Below, one piece after another: positions 1-4,767 of a DNA stretch of 5,299 bases (position 1 is the stretch's first letter; each line of letters starts with the position of its first letter). The position numbers and the translations under genes are program-made. The notes beneath the pieces were generated by a model. The model saw nothing but the letters and a program-made list of their open reading frames with translations, ran no database searches and was not told where the DNA came from. The stretch comes from Sphingomonas bacterium. GTDB taxonomy: Bacteria; Pseudomonadota; Alphaproteobacteria; Sphingomonadales; Sphingomonadaceae. The stretch lies in NCBI RefSeq assembly GCF_903643065.1, contig NZ_CAHJWX010000178.1, forward strand, positions 1-5,299, written 5' to 3'.

Positions 1-1
1 G

Positions 2-625
2 CTCGCCAAAGAGCTGGGGCACGACCGGCTGCTCCCGCTCGCCTTCGACATCCGCGACGAGGCGGCGCGCGCGGGAGCGGTGGCGGACCTGCCGGCGGAC
101 TGGGCGGGCGTCGACCTGCTCGTCAACAATGCCGGCCTCGCGCTCGGCACGCAGCCCGCGCCGGAGGCGGAGCTGGCGAACTGGTCGACGATGATCGACA
201 CCAACGTCTCCGCGCTGGTGTCGATCACCCGGGCGCTGCTGCCCCGGCTGGTCGAGCGCCGGGGCGCGATCGTCAACCTGTCGAGCGTGGCGGCGACCTA
301 TCCCTACGCCGGCGGCAACGTCTATGGCGCGACCAAGGCGTTCGTGCGCCAGTTCTCGCTCGGGCTCCGGTCCGACCTGCACGGCACGGGCGTGCGCGTC
401 ACCTCGATCGAGCCGGGCATGGTCGAGACCGAGTTCACCGCCGTGCGCACCGGCTCGCAGGACGCATCCGACACCTTGTACGCGGGCGCCGACCCGATGA
501 CCGGCGCCGACATCGCCGAGACGATCTGGTGGGTCGCGACGCTGCCGCGCCATCTCAACATCAACACGCTGGAGCTGATGCCGGTCAGCCAGAGCTTCGC
601 CGGGTTTCAGGTGGCGCGCGCCTGA
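2..625 (+). CDS. ydfG: NADP-dependent short-chain dehydrogenase, YdfG type (5' part missing)
   Basis: Cytoplasmic oxidoreductase of the short-chain dehydrogenase (SDR) family. The closest match I recognise is E. coli YdfG, which oxidises L-allo-threonine and other 3-hydroxy acids and reduces malonic semialdehyde. The reading frame is open from base 2 and 207 residues are visible; about 40 N-terminal residues, including the TGxxxGxG dinucleotide-binding loop, lie outside the window (YdfG is 248 aa). Visible-residue numbering: NNAGLALG at 42-49, the structural Asn in DTN at 66-68, and the catalytic Ser95, Tyr108 and Lys112 with correct SDR spacing. The stretch from GGNVYGATKAFVRQFS and the C-terminal NINTLE-MPV-QS region are nearly identical to YdfG as I remember it. 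The GTG at position 80 is internal, not the start. The gene converges on the cyclotransferase gene, 33 bp apart. The SDR class is secure; the exact substrate is inferred. Confidence 0.93.
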   Translation, partial: LAKELGHDRLLPLAFDIRDEAARAGAVADLPADWAGVDLLVNNAGLALGTQPAPEAELANWSTMIDTNVSALVSITRALLPRLVERRGAIVNLSSVAATYPYAGGNVYGATKAFVRQFSLGLRSDLHGTGVRVTSIEPGMVETEFTAVRTGSQDASDTLYAGADPMTGADIAETIWWVATLPRHLNINTLELMPVSQSFAGFQVARA

Positions 626-649
626 TCCGTCCCGCTGGCGGGAAGGATC
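624..649. terminator. Palindromic hairpin between convergent genes, likely bidirectional terminator
   Basis: A 26-nt palindrome begins inside the ydfG stop codon and ends 9 bp before the stop codon of the opposing cyclotransferase gene. The outer arms GATCC (624-628) and GGATC (645-649) pair, one G/A mismatch follows (629 with 644), and the inner arms TCCCGC (630-635) and GCGGGA (638-643) pair around a TG centre. No T-run follows on either strand, so this is not a textbook intrinsic terminator. Its position between two stop codons and its symmetry suggest it ends or stabilises both transcripts. That role is inferred. Confidence 0.6.
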
Positions 650-658
650 GACCGCGCC

Positions 659-1423
659 TCAGTGGGCAGGCTCCAGCGCGATCTCGAACAGGTCGGGCCA
701 CAGCTTGCCCGTGACGAACAGCCGCCTGGCGCCCGCGTCCCAGGCGATGCCGTTCGCCACCGCCTCCGGATCGCTCACCTTCACCCGCGCGACGATCGGG
801 CGCAGGTCAACGATGGCGGTGACGTGGCCATCGGCGGGATCGATGCGGATCAGGAACGGCTGGTGCCAGATATTGGCGAACAGCTGACCGTCCACCCATT
901 CCAGCTCGTTGACCTGCGTCACCGGCCGGCCCTGGATGGTGACGGTGACGGTCCGCGCGACCCGGAGCGTCGCCGGATCGAGGAAACGCAGCGTGCTCGA
1001 CCCGTCCGAATGGATCAGCTCGCGCCCGTCATTGGTCAGCCCCCAGCCCTCGCCGACATAATGTCCGCCGCCGACCGCCTTGAGCGTGCGCGCGTCCCAG
1101 CGATGCGCGACGCCGCCATGCCAGGTGAGGCTGATCAGCTGCCCGCCCCAGCTCGCCAGCCCCTCACCGAACTCGGCCGCCGGGATGTGCGCGCGCGCCG
1201 TCACCTTGCCGGTGGCGAGCTGGACGCGCCGCACCTCCGACCGTCCCTCCATCCCCACCGATTCGTATAGCGCGCCATCGCGCCACAGCAGCCCCTCGGT
1301 GAAGGCCTGCGGATCGTGCGGGTAGCGATGCACCACGCGCGCGGTCAGCACCGGAACGGGAGCAGGAGCGGACGCCGCCTGCGGAGCGGCGGCGACGAGC
1401 AGGAGCGGCAGGAACGGCTTCAT
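659..1423 (-). CDS. Glutaminyl-peptide cyclotransferase (beta-propeller type), exported
   Basis: Predicted glutaminyl cyclase of the beta-propeller type (Pfam Glu_cyclase_2), which turns an N-terminal glutamine of a peptide or protein into pyroglutamate and releases ammonia. The product is 254 aa, the usual size for bacterial members. Residues 1-19 look like a Sec signal peptide (Lys2, hydrophobic LPLLLVAAA, then AASA before the mature part), so the enzyme probably acts in the periplasm. Family hallmarks: HDPQAFTEGL at 36-45, EGWGLT at 125-130, SDGSSTLRFLDP at 139-150, NELEWVDGQLFANIW at 172-186, NGIAWD at 224-229 and TGKLWPDLFEI near the C-terminus. The ATG at 1423 was chosen because it starts directly with the signal peptide. 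The open frame extends far upstream, but that part overlaps tldD and is arginine-rich shadow sequence. No clear Shine-Dalgarno is seen; a GTG 11 codons upstream (1456) is a weaker alternative. The gene lies 68 bp downstream of tldD on the same strand and may be co-transcribed with it. Confidence 0.9.
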   Translation of the reverse strand: MKPFLPLLLVAAAPQAASAPAPVPVLTARVVHRYPHDPQAFTEGLLWRDGALYESVGMEGRSEVRRVQLATGKVTARAHIPAAEFGEGLASWGGQLISLTWHGGVAHRWDARTLKAVGGGHYVGEGWGLTNDGRELIHSDGSSTLRFLDPATLRVARTVTVTIQGRPVTQVNELEWVDGQLFANIWHQPFLIRIDPADGHVTAIVDLRPIVARVKVSDPEAVANGIAWDAGARRLFVTGKLWPDLFEIALEPAH

Positions 1424-1459
1424 GCGTCGATGCCTACGCCCCGCCGCCGTCACGCGCCA

Positions 1460-1509
1460 GTCAGACGGCGATGCCGCCGCCCCCGCCCTCGTCAGACGGC
1501 GGTGCCTCC
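1460..1509. repeat. Short imperfect direct repeat duplicating the tldD 3' end
   Basis: Two 19-nt copies lie 31 bp apart, at 1460-1478 and 1491-1509, and match at 17 of 19 positions with an 11-bp identical core (GTCAGACGGCG). The right copy holds the last codons and TGA stop of tldD on the minus strand. The left copy repeats that stop sequence in the tldD-cyclotransferase gap, in a different frame. It looks like a small duplication scar; no function is evident. Confidence 0.5.
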
Positions 1510-2916
1510 AACCGTCAATCCGTCCATCAGCAACGTCGGCTGGCCGACGCCGGCGGGCACGCTCTGCCCCGCCTTGCCGCACACGCCGATGCCCTCGTCC
1601 AGCGCGAAGTCGTCGCCGATGCCCACCACCTTGGTCAGCGCGGTCGGCCCGTCGCCGATCAGCGTCGCGCCCTTGATCGGCGCGCCCAGCCGACCGTCCT
1701 CGATCCGATACGCCTCCGTGCACGAGAAGACGAACTTGCCCGAGACGATGTCCACCGAGCCGCCGCCGAACGACTTGGCGAAAATGCCGCGCTTGACGCG
1801 GCCCAGCAGCTCGGCCGGCTTATCGTGGCCGCCACGCATGAAGGTGTTGGTCATGCGCGGCATCGGCGCATGCGCGTAGCTCTCGCGCCGGCCGTTGCCG
1901 GTCGGCTCGACGCCCATCAGCCGGGCGTTGAGCCGGTCCTGCATATAGCCCCGCAGCACGCCGTCCTCGATCAGCACGGTTTCGCCGGTCGGTGTGCCCT
2001 CGTCGTCGATCGAGAGCGAGCCACGCCGGTCGGGCAGGCTGCCGTCGTCCACCACCGTGACGCCGGGCGCCGCGACCCGCTCGCCGATCCGGCCGCTGAA
2101 CGCGGACGTGCCCTTGCGGTTGAAGTCGCCTTCCAGCCCGTGGCCGATCGCCTCGTGCAGCACGATGCCGGGCCAGCCCGGCCCCAGCAGCACCGTCATC
2201 TCCCCCGCCGGCGCGTCGACCGATTCGAGGTTGACCAGCGCCTGCGCGAGCGCCGCGTCGATGCCCCGGTTCCACGTCGCCGGGTCGACCAAGCGATCAT
2301 ACAGATAGCGGCCGCCGATCCCGAACGTCCCCGTCTCGCGCCGGCCCCCATGCTCCACCACGATCTGGATGTTGAGCCGGACCAGCGGGCGAACGTCGGT
2401 GGCGACAAAGCCATCGGCGCGCACCACCTCCACCACGCTCCACGTGCCCGACAGGCCCACCGAGACCTGCCGGATGCGCGGATCGCGCGCGCGCGCGGCG
2501 GCGTCGATCGTCTGGCACAGATTCACCTTGTCGGCGAAGGGCACTAGGTCGAGCGGGTCGGTGTCGACATACAGCCGCCGGTTGGTGCCGCGCGGCGCCG
2601 GCGCGCGGGCGCTCGTCGACGGATCGATCAGCCGCATCGTCTCCGCCGCGCGGCCGATCGCGGCGGCCGACAGCTCGCTGGCATGCGCAAAGGCGGTGGT
2701 CTCCCCGCTGACCGCCCGCAGCCCGAAACCGGCCTGCGTGTCGTAGCTCGCCGTCTTGAGCCGCCCGTCGTCGAACCCGAACGCCTCGGCCCGACGGTAT
2801 TGGAGGTACAGCTCGCCATCGTCCGCGCTCGCCAGCGCCTGGACGGTCAGGGCCTGGGCCTCGTCGGGGGAGAGCTGGTCGCGGTAGAGGAAGGAACGGG
2901 GGTCTTGGTATGTCAT
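1492..2916 (-). CDS. tldD: Metalloprotease TldD
   Basis: Zinc peptidase subunit TldD (PmbA/TldD family, U62). In E. coli it forms a heterodimer with TldE (PmbA) that degrades unfolded peptides, matures microcin B17 and helps remove the antitoxin CcdA; it works in the cytoplasm. The product is 474 aa, normal for the family. The HExxxH zinc motif reads HEAIGHGLEGDFNRKGTSAF from residue 254 (His254, Glu255, His259). The C-terminal GVCGKAGQSVPAGVGQPT carries Cys446 at the place of the third zinc ligand known in E. coli TldD. MQDRLNARLMG (325-335) and GRRESYAHAPMPRMTNTF (342-359) are also typical. The ATG at 2916 was chosen because it begins the family's normal N-terminus (DPRSFLY) and overlaps the upstream stop as ATGA. 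A start at 3165 would add 83 residues that overlap two small genes. An AGGA about 10 nt upstream is a modest Shine-Dalgarno, so coupling to the upstream gene is likely. No tldE/pmbA gene lies in the window. Confidence 0.96.
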   Translation of the reverse strand: MTYQDPRSFLYRDQLSPDEAQALTVQALASADDGELYLQYRRAEAFGFDDGRLKTASYDTQAGFGLRAVSGETTAFAHASELSAAAIGRAAETMRLIDPSTSARAPAPRGTNRRLYVDTDPLDLVPFADKVNLCQTIDAAARARDPRIRQVSVGLSGTWSVVEVVRADGFVATDVRPLVRLNIQIVVEHGGRRETGTFGIGGRYLYDRLVDPATWNRGIDAALAQALVNLESVDAPAGEMTVLLGPGWPGIVLHEAIGHGLEGDFNRKGTSAFSGRIGERVAAPGVTVVDDGSLPDRRGSLSIDDEGTPTGETVLIEDGVLRGYMQDRLNARLMGVEPTGNGRRESYAHAPMPRMTNTFMRGGHDKPAELLGRVKRGIFAKSFGGGSVDIVSGKFVFSCTEAYRIEDGRLGAPIKGATLIGDGPTALTKVVGIGDDFALDEGIGVCGKAGQSVPAGVGQPTLLMDGLTVGGTAV

Positions 2917-3044
2917 TCGTCGCTGATCCTGAAGGAGCGCCCGGAACGCCGTCGATCTCGCCGCTCCTGCCACTTCATCGCCAGTCCGACGAACAGCAGC
3001 ATCAACGAGATCGTGAAGAGGATGATCGTACGATCGGAAATCAT
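2913..3044 (-). CDS. Small single-span membrane protein (43 aa) upstream of tldD
   Basis: I do not recognise this protein. It starts MISDRTIILF, has one hydrophobic stretch at about residues 6-23 (TIILFTISLMLLFVGLAM), and then a strongly basic tail at 24-39 with eight Lys/Arg (KWQERRDRRRSGR). By the positive-inside rule the tail should face the cytoplasm and the short N-terminus the periplasm. Support for a real gene: a strong Shine-Dalgarno GGAGG sits 4 nt before the ATG, the start overlaps the upstream stop as ATGA (3041-3044), and its own stop overlaps the tldD start as ATGA (2913-2916). It exactly fills the gap between its neighbours. A cytoplasmic tail next to TldD synthesis fits an anchor, adaptor or substrate, but this is speculation. 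The alternative, a leader ORF that only sets tldD translation, cannot be excluded. Confidence 0.72.
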   Translation of the reverse strand: MISDRTIILFTISLMLLFVGLAMKWQERRDRRRSGRSFRISDE

Positions 3045-3304
3045 GATCCCTCCCGCATGCACTGGTGGACCACCATCGCCGCCTCCCGCGTGATCGCCAA
3101 TCGGGTACGTTGTCCGATATAGGGCGACGGCTCGACCTTGAGTAGAACGTCCCTTGCGATTTCACAGTGATGGCGCATGGCTTCGTCGTTGCCCTTCAAC
3201 CGGTCCGTCGCGAAGCTGCCGACTGTCGCGATCGACGCCGCCAGGCTGGATGTCACGACCAACGCGCCCCAATCGGTTCGTTGCCGAGGCGCGCGCAGCG
3301 CCAC
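3041..3304 (-). CDS. Hypothetical 87-aa protein with N-terminal hydrophobic segment
   Basis: I do not recognise the family. The GTG start (3304) shares one base with the TAG stop of the zinc-finger gene (TAGTG), and GGGAG lies 6 nt upstream, a well-placed Shine-Dalgarno. The protein has a basic N-terminus (MALRAPRQR), a moderately hydrophobic stretch at about residues 12-32 (WGALVVTSSLAASIATVGSF), then a polar, probably helical domain with Cys47 (HHCEIARDVLLKVE) and Cys82 (VVHQCMREGS). The basic residues before the segment favour N-in topology, which would place the domain and both cysteines in the periplasm; an uncleaved anchor or a weak signal peptide would both fit. It ends in ATGA overlap with the 43-aa gene. 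Its codons are less GC-biased at the third position than those of tldD or the ABC gene (CAA, CGA, ACA, TTG, TGT, GTT, CTA), as often seen in poorly expressed or less conserved genes. Upstream in-frame Met codons fall inside the zinc-finger gene. Confidence 0.68.
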   Translation of the reverse strand: MALRAPRQRTDWGALVVTSSLAASIATVGSFATDRLKGNDEAMRHHCEIARDVLLKVEPSPYIGQRTRLAITREAAMVVHQCMREGS

Positions 3305-3537
3305 TATGGGCTCCCGCCCTCGCTGATGTCGGGCAGCGTCGCCGGGTCGATCCCGTCCGCCGCGCCGCCGATCAGGATGAAGCGGCGGTCGCAATAGCCG
3401 CAATCGACATAGCCGTGCTCGTCGATCTGCAGCCACACGCGTGGATGGCCCAGCGCGGCGCCACCCGGGATGTCGCTCGCCCCGTCGCAGGCGACGCGGC
3501 GCTGATGGACGCGGCTGATCTCAAGGGGCGGATGCAT
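3304..3537 (-). CDS. Zinc-finger domain protein, zf-CHCC type
   Basis: Small cytoplasmic zinc-binding protein of the zf-CHCC family (PF10276), related to the zinc-binding part of mitochondrial complex I subunit NDUFS6. In alphaproteobacteria these are stand-alone proteins of about 60-80 aa with no firmly assigned role. The 77-aa product shows the four ligands in order: Cys17 in VACDG, His31 in GHPRVWLQI, then Cys46 and Cys49 in CGYCDRRFIL. GHPRVWL and CxYCDRRF are the family signature. The ATG at 3537 is preferred because a possible promoter lies directly before it and the protein then begins close to the conserved core. An in-frame ATG at 3561 would add eight residues and has no better ribosome binding site. 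No Shine-Dalgarno precedes either start, so leaderless translation is possible. It is the first gene of the overlapping cluster leading to tldD. Confidence 0.88.
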   Translation of the reverse strand: MHPPLEISRVHQRRVACDGASDIPGGAALGHPRVWLQIDEHGYVDCGYCDRRFILIGGAADGIDPATLPDISEGGSP

Positions 3538-3596
3538 GGCCTTGCGGGTAGCAAGAAGCATTGTGGGGAGGCAAGCGCCCGCCTATCCGCCACCGC
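3538..3596. promoter_or_regulatory. Divergent promoter region with overlapping promoter candidates
   Basis: These 59 bp separate the zinc-finger gene (minus) from the ABC ATPase gene (plus). Plus candidate: TTGTGG (3561-3566), 17-bp spacer, TATCCG (3584-3589), placing the transcription start at about the A of the ATG at 3597. Minus candidate: TTGCCT (plus-strand 3574-3569), 17-bp spacer, CTACCC (3551-3546), placing the start at about 3538-3539, next to the ATG at 3537. The two overlap, so they may compete. An inverted repeat CTTGC-N5-GCAAG (3541-3555) covers the minus -10, and a further GCAAG lies at 3571-3575; this could be an operator. The hexamers are imperfect and the assignment is by eye. 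Confidence 0.4.
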
Positions 3597-4526
3597 ATGA
3601 CCGCCGCCGCACCGCCTGCCATTGGCATCGATCGCCTCGCCAAGACCTACCGGGGCGGCAAGCAGGCGCTGGACGATATCTCGTTCGCCGTGCCCCAGGG
3701 CTCGATCTTCGGCCTGCTCGGCCCCAATGGCGCGGGCAAGTCGACGCTGATCAACATCCTGGCGGGACTGGTCAACAAGACGGGCGGGCGGGCATCGATC
3801 TGGGGCTTCGACATCGACGCGCACCCGCGCAATGCGAAGCGCTCGATCGGCATCGTCAATCAGGAGATCCTGTTCGATCCCTTCTTCACGCCGTTCGAGA
3901 CGCTGGAGATCCAGGCCGGGCTGTACGGCGTGCCCAAGGCACAGCGCCGCTCGCTGGAGCTGCTGCGCGCGGTGCGGCTGGAGGACAAGGCGGACGCCTA
4001 TGCGCGCACGCTGTCGGGCGGCATGAAGCGGCGGCTGATGGTCGCCAAGGCGCTGGTCCATTCGCCCCCCGTGCTGGTCCTCGACGAGCCGACCGCGGGC
4101 GTCGACATCGAGCTGCGCCAACAGCTCTGGGCCTATGTCCGCGAGCTCAACGCGGGCGGGGTCACGGTGGTGCTGACCACCCACTATCTGGAGGAGGCGG
4201 AGCAACTGTGCGACCGGATCGCGATCATCAACGGCGGCCGGCTGGTGGCGAACGAACCGACCCGCGACCTGGTCGGCCGCGCGCGCGAGAAGATCGTCTC
4301 GGTGACGGTCGACCGCGACCTCGCTAAGGCGCCAGGCGCGGCCTGCTTCGAGAAGATCGTGCTGCGCGGCGCCCGCGTGCTGGAGATCACTTATGACAAG
4401 GGCCGCGTCAACGCCGGCGAGGTGCTCGCGGCGATCCAGCGCGACGGGCTCGGCATCGTCGATGTCAGTACGCGGGAGGCGGACTTGGAGGACGTGTTCC
4501 TATCGTTGACGCGCTCGGTTGGGTGA
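3597..4526 (+). CDS. yadG: ABC transporter ATP-binding protein, YadG-like
   Basis: ATPase subunit of an ABC-2 type exporter, 309 aa, closely resembling E. coli YadG (partner of the permease YadH; substrate not established). It would sit on the inner face of the cytoplasmic membrane and drive export by ATP hydrolysis. Motifs in order: Walker A GPNGAGKST (42-50), Q-loop Gln89 in VNQE, signature LSGGMKRR (139-146), Walker B VLVLDEP with catalytic Glu164 (159-165), D-loop AGVD (167-170) and switch His196 in TTHYLEEAE. The C-terminal extension, ending in ADLEDVFLSLT, is typical of the drug-export (DRA/CcmA-like) branch. All catalytic residues are intact. The ATG at 3597 is preferred because family homology begins shortly after it; an in-frame TTG at 3561 would add 12 residues unlike the family and overlap the candidate promoter. 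No Shine-Dalgarno is present. No permease gene follows: 241 bp of non-coding DNA and a secreted-protein gene come next. Confidence 0.93.
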   Translation: MTAAAPPAIGIDRLAKTYRGGKQALDDISFAVPQGSIFGLLGPNGAGKSTLINILAGLVNKTGGRASIWGFDIDAHPRNAKRSIGIVNQEILFDPFFTPFETLEIQAGLYGVPKAQRRSLELLRAVRLEDKADAYARTLSGGMKRRLMVAKALVHSPPVLVLDEPTAGVDIELRQQLWAYVRELNAGGVTVVLTTHYLEEAEQLCDRIAIINGGRLVANEPTRDLVGRAREKIVSVTVDRDLAKAPGAACFEKIVLRGARVLEITYDKGRVNAGEVLAAIQRDGLGIVDVSTREADLEDVFLSLTRSVG

Positions 4527-4560
4527 ATGGCCGTCGCGGGGAAAGAGCGGCGTCATGCGA

Positions 4561-4591
4561 GCGATGGCATCGCAGGTCATCGGTCCATCGC
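4561..4591. terminator. Nested inverted repeat downstream of the ABC gene, possible weak terminator
   Basis: GCGATGG (4561-4567) pairs perfectly with CCATCGC (4585-4591) across 17 nt. Alternatively GCGAT (4561-4565) pairs with ATCGC (4569-4573) as a tight inner hairpin with a GGC loop. It lies 34 bp after the ABC stop codon. No T-run follows directly; the seven-T run is about 50 bp further on. It could be a transcript-end or stability element, but evidence is thin. Confidence 0.3.
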
Positions 4592-4753
4592 AACGTAGGT
4601 GATTGACGACGTCATCGGTGTGTAACGAATTGAAGATGTGAGTTTTTTTCTCCGCGCTAGTGATTCGCCGACTGCCCATTGGCGTCGCGCACGGTATGGG
4701 GAAGCGACGAACCGGAAGTCTGGCCATTCCATCCGCCGTCGATCCTATCGATC

Positions 4754-4758
4754 GGAGG
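4754..4758 (+). promoter_or_regulatory. Shine-Dalgarno sequence of the secreted-protein gene
   Basis: GGAGG lies 9 nt before the ATG at 4768 and fixes this start. A short inverted repeat CGATC (4740-4744) and GATCG (4750-4754) with a 5-nt loop sits immediately upstream and takes in the first G of the motif, so weak masking of the site is possible. Confidence 0.75.
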
Positions 4759-4767
4759 CTATACACC

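Larger units (their letters stand above)
4527..4767. other. Intergenic region between the ABC ATPase and the secreted-protein gene
   Basis: I find no convincing gene in these 241 bp. The first part holds a nested inverted repeat (listed separately) and a 9-bp direct repeat GTCATCGGT at 4576-4584 and 4611-4619. The middle (about 4620-4652) is distinctly AT-rich for this DNA and has a run of seven T at 4643-4649. It probably carries the promoter of the downstream gene, but no -35/-10 pair stands out; TTGACG at 4603-4608 with a weak AT-rich -10 near 4626 is the best I can offer. Confidence 0.5.

Noticed and set aside
1424..1723. N-terminal extension of the cyclotransferase
   Set aside because: The extension is arginine-rich, overlaps the 3' end of tldD, and would bury the signal peptide that starts at 1423.
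1471..2547. Long plus-strand open frame (358 codons) opposite tldD
   Set aside because: It lies entirely antisense to tldD, is rich in Arg, Ala, His and Gln as expected of shadow frames in GC-rich DNA, and matches no family I know.
2917..3165. N-terminal extension of tldD to an upstream ATG
   Set aside because: The added 83 residues overlap the 43-aa and 87-aa genes, are Arg/Trp/Ser-rich and do not resemble TldD; the family's usual N-terminus begins at 2916.
3372..4205. Minus-strand open frame of 277 codons opposite the ABC ATPase
   Set aside because: It is antisense to a clearly real ABC gene with intact motifs and has a low-complexity Arg/Leu/Gln composition.
4527..4598. 23-codon ORF starting directly after the ABC stop codon
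   Set aside because: It has no Shine-Dalgarno, no hydrophobic or other recognisable feature, and overlaps the inverted repeat; likely chance.
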